A stretch of 64,000 nucleotides of DNA, taken from Actinomycetota bacterium. Its GTDB lineage: Bacteria > Actinomycetota > Actinomycetes > S36-B12 > CAIYMF01. The DNA lies in contig WLRQ01000008.1 in NCBI GenBank assembly GCA_009697815.1, positions 1-64,000 of the forward strand. Direction: 5' to 3'. A model generated the notes under the pieces. That model ran no database searches. It saw nothing but the letters and a program-made list of their open reading frames with translations, and was not told the DNA's origin. Below, in pieces: positions 32,997-45,156 of this stretch; positions within the stretch are counted from its first letter, which is position 1, and every line of letters starts with the position of its first letter. A program made the position numbers and the translations under genes.

Positions 32997-34543
32997 GTGA
33001 CGGTGAGAACGCCATTCGTGTAGGCGCCGATGGTGACACCGACGATGACGCCGCCGGTGCAATGGGTGACGTACGTCCCTGATGACACGACGGTGCCGTT
33101 GAGCCGGCTGAGGAATCCCGTGTCGGACGCTGCGTACACCGCGCACTGGGGCTCGGTCCTCCAGTCGGTGGCGAGCGTCGCGGGTGACGAGGTGTAGCCG
33201 GGATCGGTCACGGGTGTTGCGGACGAGATCGTCCTCGACCCGGCGGTGACCGCAACCGAGGACGTGATGGCAAGGACCCCATCGGTTGCCGCGCCGAGTT
33301 CAACACTTCCGAACGACCCGCCGGTGCAGTGTGTGACGTAGGTGCCAGCTGGTTGAGCGCCGGTCAATGGGGTGGTGAAGGTGTCGTCGAGTTCGTCATA
33401 GACGGCGCACGTTGGCTCGGGAGCCCAGTAGGTGGGGGTCGTCACCGGTGTCGTGCTGTAGCCCAGATTGGGGATCACGGCGCCCACGGCGATTGCCCGC
33501 GTGTCGGCCGTGACCTGAACGGCGGAAGCGATGGTCAGGACGCCGTCTGAGTGGCGATTCGGCACGTACAGCGCGGAGGTGCCGCCGGTGCAGTGAGTGA
33601 CGTAGGTACCGGCCGGTTGAACGCCGCTGAGGGCGGATGCGTGCGTCGTGTCCGCCGCTTCGTACACCGCGCATGTCGGCTCGACGGTCCAGTCCGCGGC
33701 GATGGTGCGTGGCACCGTCGAGTACCCCGGGGATGGAATGGTGGTGCCGTCAGGGATCACCGGCGATCCGGCGGTGATGGCCACTCGGGAGGTCATCGCG
33801 ACTTGGCCGCCGGGGCTGTACGGGATCGGGGTCGCGCGGAAGATCCAGGTAGGTGTTGGCCAGGTGCCCGCGTCCGGGACGTGGTCGAGCGTGCCACCGG
33901 CCTCGACGGTCACCGCGTACTGCCTACCGCTCGCGACGGAGTCACCCGGGTCGCCGGTCGGCACAGTGAAGGCGAACCCTGCCTCTGCGCACCTCATCGC
34001 GCTCGGGTGCGTGCCCGACGGGGTCAGCAGCGTGGATGTGACGTCGTCCCAGCTGGCTCCGAGATCATCAGACCTCCACACCTTGAGGGTGAGAGTGCAT
34101 CCGCCGTACGCGCCGATCATGTCGACCGCGTTGGTCAGGAATCCCTGGACGAAGATCCGCTGCACCGCACTCGTGAAGATGCTCTCGCGACCACCCATCG
34201 CGGGGCTGGTGGTCGTGGACGAACTGGCGTTGACGAAGACGAGGTCGCCGGGCTGGAGCACCGCTGCAAGCGGATCGGCCGGTTCGGCGGCATAGGTGGG
34301 CAGCTCCGCGTACCTCGTGAGCACCGACTGCGAGGAGGCCGCGCCGGCCAGTTCATGGGCCGTCGCGAGGTAATGACCGGTGCTCGAGGTGGTGGCCGTC
34401 GCGGAGACGAGGTAGTCGACCGCCTCACGCTGGGCCTGAAGAGTGGCCACGGGCTGGGAGAAGGTGTAGGCGCTGCTGCCCGCGATGGCCAGCACCGCTA
34501 ACGGAATGGCAAAGAACAACAAGAACTTGTTCTGGGCCTTCAT
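32993..34543 (-). CDS. Secreted protein with three Cys-bearing MBG-like repeats
   Basis: 516 residues. A signal peptide or anchor covers residues 1-27 (KFLLFFAIPLAVLAIAGSSAY). A domain of about 220 residues follows without clear family; it contains a Cys in YGGCTLTLKVW and another in AMRCAEAG. From about residue 254 to the end there are three tandem repeats of about 85 residues, each with GY, PTCAVY (or PQCAVY), GTYVTHCTGG and GVL. One Cys pair per repeat suggests a disulfide in an Ig-like MBG fold. Function unknown; probably surface-exposed. The ATG 34543 has GAGG about 12 nt upstream. Divergent from mfd. Confidence 0.8.
   Translation of the reverse strand: MKAQNKFLLFFAIPLAVLAIAGSSAYTFSQPVATLQAQREAVDYLVSATATTSSTGHYLATAHELAGAASSQSVLTRYAELPTYAAEPADPLAAVLQPGDLVFVNASSSTTTSPAMGGRESIFTSAVQRIFVQGFLTNAVDMIGAYGGCTLTLKVWRSDDLGASWDDVTSTLLTPSGTHPSAMRCAEAGFAFTVPTGDPGDSVASGRQYAVTVEAGGTLDHVPDAGTWPTPTWIFRATPIPYSPGGQVAMTSRVAITAGSPVIPDGTTIPSPGYSTVPRTIAADWTVEPTCAVYEAADTTHASALSGVQPAGTYVTHCTGGTSALYVPNRHSDGVLTIASAVQVTADTRAIAVGAVIPNLGYSTTPVTTPTYWAPEPTCAVYDELDDTFTTPLTGAQPAGTYVTHCTGGSFGSVELGAATDGVLAITSSVAVTAGSRTISSATPVTDPGYTSSPATLATDWRTEPQCAVYAASDTGFLSRLNGTVVSSGTYVTHCTGGVIVGVTIGAYTNGVLTVT
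32996..33783. repeat. Three tandem ~260-bp coding repeats
   Basis: The 3' half of the secreted-protein gene consists of three diverged copies encoding about 85 residues each. Conserved blocks are PTCAVY, GTYVTHCTGG and DGVLxI. Confidence 0.85.
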
Positions 34544-34726
34544 GGCAGTGGAAACCTCGTGGTGAGCGGGCGGTCGCGAGTGTCAAGGTCACCATGACAG
34601 ACGGACGACGTCCAGCGGGTGCACGCGCCCGATATCGGTTCTCACTCATTGTGCGATGGACATCTAGCGAACATGTGCGCGGGCAGGCTCAGGGCCGTCG
34701 GGTCGCGCCTCGCCCACCCGGGGACG

Positions 34727-34732
34727 TAGCCT
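34727..34732 (+). promoter_or_regulatory. -10 element TAGCCT before mfd
   Basis: TAGCCT lies 85 bp before ATG 34818. A small hairpin (AGGAGC-GGG-GCTCCT, 34767-34781) would fall in the resulting leader. Confidence 0.35.
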
Positions 34733-34817
34733 CGGAGTTGGCAACCCGCCGACCCCGTCCTCTGTGAGGAGCGGGGCTCCTGTCGTGCTCACCCCGTGCG
34801 GCCCGCGAAAGGCATCC

Positions 34818-37800
34818 ATGTCCGCCACGCTGCTCGGGCTCCTCGAGGCACTCCTCGTCGAGCCGGCCATCGCCGAATCCGTCCGGCGGGCTCGGCTCAC
34901 GGGCACGGCTCAGGCCACCGAGGCCCTCGAGATCACCGCGCCGCCGTCGCTCTACCCGCTCGTGGTGGCCGCGTTGGGCGCCGCCGCGGCTGGTGGTCGA
35001 CCTGTGCTCGCCGTGACCGCGACGGCCAGGGAGGCCGAGGATCTCGCGGCCGCGCTCACCAGCCTGCTGCCCGAGAATTCGGTCGCGGAGTTTCCGGCCT
35101 GGGAGACGTTGCCACATGAGCGTTTGAGCCCGTCGAGCGACATCGTCGGGCGGCGCCTCGCAGTGCTGCGCCGTCTTGCGCACCCCAGTGAGTCCGACCC
35201 CGCGGCGGGGCCTGTCAGAGTGCTGGTCGCGCCGGTACGTGCTGTCCTGCAGCCCGTCGTGAGAGGGCTCGGAGATCTCGAGCCGGTGGCGGTGCAGATC
35301 GGTGAGGACATCGCCATGGATGACCTAGTACGCCGACTCGCGGCCGCCGCATACACGCGAACGGATCTCGTCGATAAGCGCGGGCAGTTCGCCGTGCGCG
35401 GGGGAATTCTCGATGTCTTCCCCCCCACCGAGGAGCACCCGGTACGTCTGGAGTTCTGGGGTGACACCGTCGAGGAGGTTCGTTACTTCAGGGTCGCCGA
35501 CCAGCGATCACTCGAGATCGCACCACACGGCCTCTGGGCCCCTCCGTGCCGTGAGCTGCTCCTCACGGACGAAGTGCGCGGGCGCGCGCGGGCACTGGCC
35601 GCCGACCACCCCGAGCTGGTCGAACTCCTCGACAAACTTGCCGACGGAACGGCGGTCGAAGGCATGGAGGCACTGGCCCCGGTGCTTGCCGACGGCATGG
35701 AGCTGCTCGTCGACTTGCTTCCCTCCGGCGCTCTCGTTCTGGTGTGTGATCCCGAGCGCGTTCGTACTCGGGCGCACGATCTCGTCGCGACCAGCGAGGA
35801 ATTCCTCGAAGCCTCATGGCACAACGCGGCGGCGGGAAACCTCACCCCGATCGATCTTCGGGCGGCGGCGTATCAATCCGTCGCGGATGTTCGGGATGTG
35901 GCGGTCGCACATGGGATCCCCTGGTGGGGGATCTCGCCCTTCGGAGGTGACCTCTCCGAGGAGGACGACCGCGCCCCCGCTGGGCTGATTCCCGCGCCAG
36001 TCGACCCTGATGCGGTCGACCGGATAACCGCTGGCGTGCGCCCAGCTGAGAGCTATCGCGGGGAGACCCCGCGCGCCTTCGCCGACGTCGGAACCTGGCT
36101 CGCGGACGGCTGGTCCGTCGTTCTCGTCACCGCAGGGCATGGAACCGCCGAGCGAATCGTGGAATCGGTGCGCTCAGAAGGACTTGCAGCCACGTTGCTC
36201 GACCGTCTCGACGAGGTGCCCGCCACCTCGGTCGTGTCGGTGGTCACCGGGGGGCTCGAGCACGGCTTCGTCGCACCGTCGTTACGACTCGCGGTCCTCA
36301 CTGAGACCGACCTCGTCGGCCAGAAGTCGACCACGCGAGACACCCGCAAGATGCCGACCCGTCGGCGCCAGACGATTGATCCCCTGCAGCTCAAGGCCGG
36401 TGACTTCGTCGTGCACGAACAGCACGGGGTTGGGCGCTATGTCGAGATGGTGCAGCGCACCGTCGCGGGTGCCACGCGTGAATACCTCGTGCTCGAGTAC
36501 GCACCGGCCAAGCGCGGACAACCGGGCGATCGCCTCTATGTCCCGACCGACCAACTCGACCAGGTCACGCGCTATGTCGGAGGCGAGGCTCCGAGCATGC
36601 ATCGACTCGGTGGCGCCGACTGGACGAAGACGAAGGCGCGCGCCCGCAAGGCCGTGCGTCAGATCGCGGGTGAGCTGATCAAGTTGTACGCCGCACGCAT
36701 GGCGAGCAAGGGCCACCAGTTCGGCGCTGACACCGTCTGGCAGCGCGAGCTCGAGGACGCCTTCCCCTACAACGAAACTCCGGATCAGCTCTCGTGTATC
36801 GACGAGGTCAAGGCCGATATGGAGAACCTGATTCCCATGGATCGCCTCATCTGTGGTGACGTCGGTTACGGCAAGACGGAGATTGCCGTCCGGGCTGCCT
36901 TCAAGGCGGTGCAGGACGGCAAGCAGGTCGCGATCCTGGTACCGACCACACTTCTCGTTCAGCAGCACATGTCGACGTTCTCCGAGCGCTATGCCGCATT
37001 CCCGGTGAAGGTGGCGGCGCTCTCGCGGTTCCAAACCGAGAAGCAGTCGCGCGAGGTTATCGCCGGGATCGCGGACGGATCGGTTGATGTCGTCATCGGC
37101 ACGCACCGACTCTTCAGTGCTGAGGTCCGGTTCAAGGACCTTGGCCTGGTCATCGTGGACGAGGAGCAGCGGTTCGGTGTCGAGCACAAGGAGTACCTGA
37201 AGGCGCTGCGGACCAACGTCGACTTCCTGACGATGTCGGCCACACCCATCCCGCGCACGCTGGAAATGGCCGTCACCGGGATTCGCGAGATGTCGACGAT
37301 CCAGACACCGCCGGAGGAACGTCATCCAGTGCTCACCTTCGTGGGGGCCTATGACGAACGGCAGGTCTCGGCCGCGATCCGTCGGGAGATGTTGCGTGAC
37401 GGCCAGGTGTTCTTCGTTCACAACAGGGTCGAGTCAATTGACCGCGTTGCCGCGAAGATCCGCGATCTCGTGCCCGAGGCGCGCGTACGGACCGCGCACG
37501 GACAGATGAACGAGCATGCGCTCGAGCAGGTGATCGTCGACTTCTGGGAGAAGGAATTCGACGTTCTCGTCTCGACGACGATCGTCGAGAGCGGCCTGGA
37601 CATCCCCAATGCCAACACCCTCATCCTCGATCGTGCCGATACGTTCGGTCTGTCTCAGTTGCACCAGTTGCGCGGCCGGGTCGGACGTGGCCGCGAGCGC
37701 GGTTATGCGTACTTCCTCTACCCGCCCGAGAAGCCGCTCACGGACACCGCCCATGACCGGCTCACCACGATTGCCGCGAACACCGATCTCGGCTCTGGCA

Positions 37801-38429
37801 TGGCCGTGGCGATGAAGGACCTCGAGATCCGCGGCGCGGGCAATCTCCTTGGTGGCGAGCAGAGCGGCCATATCGCCGATGTCGGGTTCGACCTCTACGT
37901 CAGGCTCGTGGGAGAGGCTGTCGCTGAGTACCGCCAGGGCGGGGCGGCTGAGGAGGTTCTCGACGTCAGGGTTGAGGTGCCTATCGACGCGCACATTCCG
38001 CATGCCTACGTGGCCGAGGAGCGGTTGCGTCTCGAGGCCTATAAGCGCCTCGCCGCCGCTGCCTCCGAGGATGACGTGGCGGCGGTAACCGAGGAGCTCA
38101 ACGACCGGTACGGCTCGATCCCCGAGCCCGTGTCGAACCTTTTGGCGGTCGCCCGCTTCCGCATGCATGCCATGCGGGCCGGTGTCACCGAGATCGTTGC
38201 CCAGGGCAATGCGATCCGGCTCACGCCGGTAGAGCTGCCGGATTCGCGCGCCATGCGCCTCGCGCGTCTCTACCCGGGATCGGTGATCAAGCCGGCCACC
38301 CGTACGATCCTGGTACCGCGTCCGATGACCGCCCGCGTGGGAGGGCAACCGGTTCGCGATACCGCCTTGCTCGATTGGCTGCGCGATCTCATCGACGCTG
38401 TCCTGCCCGAGTCGGTGAACGCCCGATGA
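34818..38429 (+). CDS. mfd: Transcription-repair coupling factor Mfd
   Basis: 1203 residues from ATG 34818, preceded by AAAGG with a 5-nt gap. Removes stalled RNA polymerase and recruits UvrA. Order of domains: UvrB-like region with RLEFWGDTVEEVRYF, RNA-polymerase-interaction (CarD-like) domain with GDFVVHEQHGVGRYVEM, RecG-like helicase with Walker A GDVGYGKTEIAVRAAF, DEEQRFG, SATPIPRTLEMA and QLRGRVGRGRERGYAY, and the C-terminal UvrA-masking domain. Length is normal. ATGA overlaps the next gene, so the lipoprotein gene is co-translated. Confidence 0.97.
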   Translation: MSATLLGLLEALLVEPAIAESVRRARLTGTAQATEALEITAPPSLYPLVVAALGAAAAGGRPVLAVTATAREAEDLAAALTSLLPENSVAEFPAWETLPHERLSPSSDIVGRRLAVLRRLAHPSESDPAAGPVRVLVAPVRAVLQPVVRGLGDLEPVAVQIGEDIAMDDLVRRLAAAAYTRTDLVDKRGQFAVRGGILDVFPPTEEHPVRLEFWGDTVEEVRYFRVADQRSLEIAPHGLWAPPCRELLLTDEVRGRARALAADHPELVELLDKLADGTAVEGMEALAPVLADGMELLVDLLPSGALVLVCDPERVRTRAHDLVATSEEFLEASWHNAAAGNLTPIDLRAAAYQSVADVRDVAVAHGIPWWGISPFGGDLSEEDDRAPAGLIPAPVDPDAVDRITAGVRPAESYRGETPRAFADVGTWLADGWSVVLVTAGHGTAERIVESVRSEGLAATLLDRLDEVPATSVVSVVTGGLEHGFVAPSLRLAVLTETDLVGQKSTTRDTRKMPTRRRQTIDPLQLKAGDFVVHEQHGVGRYVEMVQRTVAGATREYLVLEYAPAKRGQPGDRLYVPTDQLDQVTRYVGGEAPSMHRLGGADWTKTKARARKAVRQIAGELIKLYAARMASKGHQFGADTVWQRELEDAFPYNETPDQLSCIDEVKADMENLIPMDRLICGDVGYGKTEIAVRAAFKAVQDGKQVAILVPTTLLVQQHMSTFSERYAAFPVKVAALSRFQTEKQSREVIAGIADGSVDVVIGTHRLFSAEVRFKDLGLVIVDEEQRFGVEHKEYLKALRTNVDFLTMSATPIPRTLEMAVTGIREMSTIQTPPEERHPVLTFVGAYDERQVSAAIRREMLRDGQVFFVHNRVESIDRVAAKIRDLVPEARVRTAHGQMNEHALEQVIVDFWEKEFDVLVSTTIVESGLDIPNANTLILDRADTFGLSQLHQLRGRVGRGRERGYAYFLYPPEKPLTDTAHDRLTTIAANTDLGSGMAVAMKDLEIRGAGNLLGGEQSGHIADVGFDLYVRLVGEAVAEYRQGGAAEEVLDVRVEVPIDAHIPHAYVAEERLRLEAYKRLAAAASEDDVAAVTEELNDRYGSIPEPVSNLLAVARFRMHAMRAGVTEIVAQGNAIRLTPVELPDSRAMRLARLYPGSVIKPATRTILVPRPMTARVGGQPVRDTALLDWLRDLIDAVLPESVNAR

Positions 38430-39088
38430 CCTCGAAAGGGATCCACGTGAGATCTGCACGTCTGCGCCGCACCGCAGTTGTCGCCGCCGCCGTCGTCGCG
38501 ACGTTCGCCCTGGGCGCCTGCGGTGCCGACGCACCAGGTGCTGCGGCGGTCGTGGGAGGCCAGGAGGTCAAGCTCGCGCAAGTGGCCGATTCCGTCGCCG
38601 AGGTCCGCGCGCAGCTGCTCGCGGACCCGAAGGCCACGTTCAGCGAGGCCAAGGTGACAGCGACCAACGTCAATCGGCTCACCCGGCATCTTGTCGTGCA
38701 GGAGGCCGTGAGGCGATTGGGTGTCACCGTGACGCAGGCGGCCATCGACGACATCATCTCCAGCAGTGTCGACGGGCAGTTCGGCGGAAACCGCGCGAGG
38801 TTCGAGTTGGTGCTCGCCATCCAGCAGAGCGTCCCCGCCAGCGCGATCGAGGCATTCGCCGGTGACGTCGTGGCTCAGAACTTGCTCGCCGCGAAGCTGC
38901 TGCCGGACGGTACGCAAGAGGCTCAGGGAAACGGGCTGCGGGACTACTTCGTGAAGCTCAGCGGCTCACTCGAGGTGCGCGTGGCTGCTCGTTTCGGCGT
39001 CTGGGATCCCGCGAAGGACTCCCTCGGGCCCGTCTCCAATGAGCTCTCGGCACCCGGGGTCGTCCCGTCGTCGGCACCGTCGAACTGA
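38426..39088 (+). CDS. Lipoprotein with SurA-N-like domain
   Basis: 220 residues, start ATG 38426 overlapping the mfd stop; GTG 38447 is an alternative. Signal peptide with lipobox LGAC, then VVGGQEVKLAQVADSVAEVRAQL and the helical region LTRHLVVQEAVRRLGVTVTQAAIDDII, typical of SurA N-terminal chaperone-like domains. No peptidyl-prolyl isomerase domain follows; the protein ends with a Ser/Pro tail. Probably a membrane-anchored folding helper on the outer face. Placed between mfd and mazG, as lipoprotein genes often are in this region of actinobacteria. Confidence 0.82.
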   Translation: MTSKGIHVRSARLRRTAVVAAAVVATFALGACGADAPGAAAVVGGQEVKLAQVADSVAEVRAQLLADPKATFSEAKVTATNVNRLTRHLVVQEAVRRLGVTVTQAAIDDIISSSVDGQFGGNRARFELVLAIQQSVPASAIEAFAGDVVAQNLLAAKLLPDGTQEAQGNGLRDYFVKLSGSLEVRVAARFGVWDPAKDSLGPVSNELSAPGVVPSSAPSN

Positions 39089-39093
39089 TAGCC

Positions 39094-40071
39094 ATGCCCG
39101 GTCGTCTCGTCCTTCTCGCGACGACGGGCCGGGTCGCCGCTGGGCTCGTGACGCTCGGCGCCTGGTCGTTGTTGCGATCGGCCGACCTCGTGGTCGTCAG
39201 TGGCCGTGACCACCCCCTGCTGCCGTCACTTGCTGAGGCGGCGATTGGCGTGCGCGTCATCGAACCAGTCGGCGACCCCGATTCCGCCCGACCCCTGGTC
39301 GAGCGATGGATGTCCGAGGTTGCAGGCGGCGTTGTCTGGGTCCTGGCCCCAGGGCAGGACGCGGCCTCGTTCTCCTCGCTTCCCTGCGAATCCCTCATCG
39401 CCTCATGGGATCTGCCGGGCGCGCACCTGCTCGACCTCGTCGCGGTCATGGACCGGCTCAGGTCGCCGGGAGGGTGTCCATGGGATGCCAAGCAGACTCA
39501 TGTCTCACTCGTCGAGTACCTCGTCGAGGAGGCCTACGAGATGGCTGAGGCGATCGAGACTGACGACGATGAAGCCCTCCGTGAAGAACTGGGCGACGTA
39601 CTGCTGCAGGTGGCATTCCATTCGCGCATTGCCCAGGAGCACGTGGATCCGTGGACGATCGACGATGTTGCCGACGGTGTTGTCGCCAAACTGATCTCGC
39701 GTCATCCTCATGTGTTCGGCGATTCCTCCGCCGACTCAGCCGAGCAGGTCGAGGCCGATTGGGCCTCACTGAAGGCCGCCGAGAAGGGTCGCGCATCGGT
39801 TACGGACGGAATCCCTCAAGCCTTGCCGGCGCTTGTCCTCGCCGCAAAGCTCCTCTCTCGGGCCAACCGGGTAGAGGTCGAGCCGGTGTCGTCGTCCACG
39901 GCCGCAGGGGTCGCCGACGCATTGAGCGCGGCGCAGGGCTCTTACGGTGATCTCCTCCTCGCGATCGTGGCGCAGGCCAGGGCCGACGGTGTCGACGCCG
40001 AGCAGTCACTGCGTCAGTCTCTGCGCGAGTATCGGGCTCGTGTCCGTGCCGCGGAAGGTGTCACAGGGTGA
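39094..40071 (+). CDS. mazG: Nucleoside triphosphate pyrophosphohydrolase MazG
   Basis: 325 residues. The MazG core starts near residue 112: VMDRLRSPGGCPWDAKQTHVSLVEYLVEEAYE, EELGDVLLQVAFHSRIAQE and HVFGD, with the EExxE-D metal ligands intact. It hydrolyses (d)NTPs, including damaged ones, to the monophosphates. The first about 100 residues are a degenerate tetrapyrrole-methylase-like segment (RLVLLATTGRVAAGL), a YabN-like relic common in actinobacteria. GTGA overlap couples it to the DUF885 gene. Confidence 0.93.
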   Translation: MPGRLVLLATTGRVAAGLVTLGAWSLLRSADLVVVSGRDHPLLPSLAEAAIGVRVIEPVGDPDSARPLVERWMSEVAGGVVWVLAPGQDAASFSSLPCESLIASWDLPGAHLLDLVAVMDRLRSPGGCPWDAKQTHVSLVEYLVEEAYEMAEAIETDDDEALREELGDVLLQVAFHSRIAQEHVDPWTIDDVADGVVAKLISRHPHVFGDSSADSAEQVEADWASLKAAEKGRASVTDGIPQALPALVLAAKLLSRANRVEVEPVSSSTAAGVADALSAAQGSYGDLLLAIVAQARADGVDAEQSLRQSLREYRARVRAAEGVTG

Positions 40072-41750
40072 CTATCGACGATGCTGAGGCCACCTTCGCG
40101 GCCCTCGCCGACCACATCATCGACGGGCTCCTCGCTCGCGATCCGGTCACTGCCACCTCGCTGGGCGATCACCGTTTCGACGACCGCCTGCCCGATCTCA
40201 GCGAGGACGGCCTCAGCGAGACGCTGCACACAATCGATCAGGCGCTCAGTGCCGTTGATCAGGTTGACGATCTCGCACTTGACGTGTCTGCCGCGGTCGA
40301 TCTGGAGATCCTCCGCGCCCGGTTGGCCGCAGAGCAGTTCGCGCTCGAGACGCTTGTTGAACACACCTGGAACCCGCTCGTGGCAAATCCCGGTACGGCG
40401 CTGCACCTCTTGCTCTCGCGCGACTTCGCGCCCGTCGAGGAGCGGCTCGCATCCCTTGCCGGACGGCTCGCCGGCATCCCGGAGGCGTTGGAGACGTCCC
40501 GGCTCCTCTTGCGTGACATGCCTCGGGTGCATGTCGAGACGGCCGTGGGTCAGTTCCGCGGAACGCTCGGCATGGTGAGGGCGGAGGTCGACGCCGCGCT
40601 CGTATCGGCGCCCGGGATGCGCCGCGTCGTCGAGCCGGTTCAGGCCGAGGCGCTCGGCGCCCTTGAAGCCCATGTGGGCTGGTTGCAGGACCGCCTCGAG
40701 TCCGACCTCGCCACTCGTGACCCTCGGCTCGGTGCGGAGAAGTACGCGGCGAAGCTCTGGTCGACGCTCGACGCGCAAGTCACGCCCGATGAACTCTTGC
40801 ACCGCGCGGAGACCGACCTGGTGCGGATCGAGGGTGAGATCGCACGCGTCGCGGCCGACTATCTCGGCGAGCCGGTGCCACCGCCCGACGATGCTGCCGT
40901 GCTCGTTCGCCGTGCCCTCGATGCCGTTGCAGCTGACGGCCACGTGAACAACGACACCGTGTTACCTATGTGCCGCAGCGCATTCGAGGCGACTACTGCG
41001 TTTGTGCGCCGCCACGACCTCGTGACCATTCACGACGATCCGGTCGAGATCGTGGTGATGCCCGAGATCCATCGCGGAGTGGCCGTCGCGTATTGCGATC
41101 CGCCCGGGCCGCTCGAAACCGCCATGTTGCCGACATTCTTCGCAATCTCTCCCACCCCGGCCGAGTGGGACGACGGACGGATCACGTCGTTCTTCCGTGA
41201 GTACAACGCGCACATGCTGCACAACCTCACCGTGCACGAGGCCATGCCCGGACACGTCCTGCAGCTCGCGCATGCGAAGCGAGGGGTGAAAGCCACGCGT
41301 GTGAGATCGGCGTTCTGGAGCGGCCCGTTCGTCGAGGGATGGGCCGTTTACGCGGAGCAGCTCATGGTCGAGCGCGGTTACGACGCCGGTCTCGGCCCGC
41401 GTGAGGCACTGGCGATTCACCTGCAGCAGTTGAAGATGCAGCTGCGGATGACGATCAACGCGATCCTCGACGTGCGGGTCCACAGCCGTGGGATGACCGA
41501 GGTCGAGGGAATGCGTCTGATGCAGGGGCGCGGCCACCAGGAAGAAGGCGAGGCCGTCGGGAAGTGGCGACGGGCTCTGCTCTCCTCGACCCAGCTCTCG
41601 ACGTACTACGTCGGCTATGTGGCCGTGATGGAAATCGTCGCAGATCTTCGGGCGGCGCATCCGACCTGGACCGACCGGCAGGTGCATGACGCCGTGCTCT
41701 CGCACGGATCACCGCCGCCGCGTCATCTGCGGACCCTTCTCGCGATCTGA
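40068..41750 (+). CDS. DUF885 metallopeptidase-like protein
   Basis: 560 residues, start GTG 40068 overlapping the mazG stop. The zinc-peptidase motif HEAMPGH is present at about residue 390 (NLTVHEAMPGHVLQLAHAK), with downstream Glu in GPFVEGWAVYAEQLM. This is the DUF885 family, related to M32-like carboxypeptidases; natural substrates are poorly known. No signal peptide, so it should act in the cytosol. The C-terminal motif GHQEEGEAVGKWRRAL is family-typical. Confidence 0.88.
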   Translation: MTIDDAEATFAALADHIIDGLLARDPVTATSLGDHRFDDRLPDLSEDGLSETLHTIDQALSAVDQVDDLALDVSAAVDLEILRARLAAEQFALETLVEHTWNPLVANPGTALHLLLSRDFAPVEERLASLAGRLAGIPEALETSRLLLRDMPRVHVETAVGQFRGTLGMVRAEVDAALVSAPGMRRVVEPVQAEALGALEAHVGWLQDRLESDLATRDPRLGAEKYAAKLWSTLDAQVTPDELLHRAETDLVRIEGEIARVAADYLGEPVPPPDDAAVLVRRALDAVAADGHVNNDTVLPMCRSAFEATTAFVRRHDLVTIHDDPVEIVVMPEIHRGVAVAYCDPPGPLETAMLPTFFAISPTPAEWDDGRITSFFREYNAHMLHNLTVHEAMPGHVLQLAHAKRGVKATRVRSAFWSGPFVEGWAVYAEQLMVERGYDAGLGPREALAIHLQQLKMQLRMTINAILDVRVHSRGMTEVEGMRLMQGRGHQEEGEAVGKWRRALLSSTQLSTYYVGYVAVMEIVADLRAAHPTWTDRQVHDAVLSHGSPPPRHLRTLLAI

Positions 41751-41858
41751 TCTTGCGAGGGGTCTGGATCTTGGGTATGCGGGGCGCCTATCCTGACGAT
41801 GCGGAGTGTGGCCGTTTTGTCGCCGACTCCCAGCCCCCCAACAGCCCAGGAGAACCCC

Positions 41859-42161
41859 ATGGCCTATGCGATCACTCACTTCTGGCCCGGTGCCACGCAG
41901 GAGCAATACGAGCGTGAGATCAGGGCGCTGCACCCTGCAGATGGAAGCCTGCCCCTCGGCCAGCTCTTTCACGCCGCGGGCACGACCGAGGGCGGCATCT
42001 TCATCATGGCCGTGCACGAGTCGCAGGAGAGCTGGGAGACCTTCCGGGACCAAGTCGTGATTCCGATGTCAGCCCAGGTGGTCGACGGCTTCCCCGCCCC
42101 GCCGGTGGAACGTGATGTTGAGCTCTTCCACGTCTTCCCGGACCACATTTTGGGCGACTAG
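41859..42161 (+). CDS. Small dimeric alpha/beta-barrel-like protein (100 aa)
   Basis: Start ATG 41859 is preceded by AGGAG (5-nt gap region CAGGAGAACCCC). 100 residues: AYAITHFWPGATQEQYEREIRALHP, GQLFHAAGTTEGGIFIMAVHESQESWETFRDQVV and VELFHVFPDHI. The strand-helix pattern and ESxESWExF helix resemble antibiotic-biosynthesis-monooxygenase/Dabb ferredoxin-like folds. No catalytic residue can be assigned. Similar in plan to each half of the duplicated protein at 56967. Confidence 0.75.
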   Translation: MAYAITHFWPGATQEQYEREIRALHPADGSLPLGQLFHAAGTTEGGIFIMAVHESQESWETFRDQVVIPMSAQVVDGFPAPPVERDVELFHVFPDHILGD

Positions 42162-42183
42162 CCATCGGCGCCTTCTGAGTGCG

Positions 42184-42189
42184 TAGGCT
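42184..42189 (+). promoter_or_regulatory. -10 element TAGGCT, leaderless yciO/sua5-like gene
   Basis: TAGGCT ends 6 nt before ATG 42196 with no Shine-Dalgarno sequence. Confidence 0.5.
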
Positions 42190-42195
42190 CAACGG

Positions 42196-42799
42196 ATGGC
42201 CCGCTACTTCGACGTTCACCCGGACAATCCGCAACCGCGCATGATCACGCAGGTCGCGGATCTTGTCAGGGAAGGCGGGTTGATCGCCTACCCCACCGAC
42301 ACCACGTTCGCGCTCGGATGTCAGATCGGCAACGCCAAGGGGCTCGAGCGGATCAACGAGATCCGTCGGCTTGATCCCAAGCATCACTTCACCTTGGTCT
42401 GCCGCGACTTCGCTCAGATGAGTCAGTTCGTGCAGGTCAGCAATTCGGCGTTCCGCTTAGTGAAGGCCTGCACCCCGGGGGCCTACACCTTCATCCTGCC
42501 CGCCACGAAGGAGGTGCCCCGCAGACTCCTGCACCCCAAGAAGCTCACGGTGGGGGTGCGCATCCCTCGCCACACGGTGCTGCAGGCGTTGCTCAGCGAG
42601 CTGGGTGAACCCATGCTCTCGAGCACCTTGTTGATGCCGGGTGACGAGGAGCCGATGACGGCTGGCTGGGAGATCAAGGAACGTCTCGACAACCTCGTCG
42701 ACGCTGTGGTCGATGCGGGCGACTGCGGCAGCGAGATGACGAGCGTGGTCGACTTGTCAGGCGCGGAGCCCGAGATCGTGCGCCGGGGCGCCGGCGACC

Positions 42800-42816
<17 letters not shown>
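42196..42816 (+). CDS. YciO/YrdC/Sua5-family protein
   Basis: 206 residues. YrdC-domain protein with GGLIAYPTDTTFALGCQIGNAKGLERI, HHFTLVCRDFAQMSQFVQ, CTPGAYTFILPATKEVPRRLLHPKKLTVGVRIP and SSTLLMPGDEE. The domain makes threonylcarbamoyl-AMP for tRNA t6A in TsaC/Sua5, but this sequence pattern is of the YciO subgroup, whose role is less certain. No Sua5 C-terminal domain. It overlaps the convergent MpaB-like gene by 17 bp. Confidence 0.92.
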
Positions 42817-45148
<2,332 letters not shown>

Positions 45149-45156
45149 TCGATCCG

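Noticed and set aside
34664-35183. Minus-strand frames over the mfd start
   Set aside because: They are antisense to conserved mfd sequence and lack any domain.
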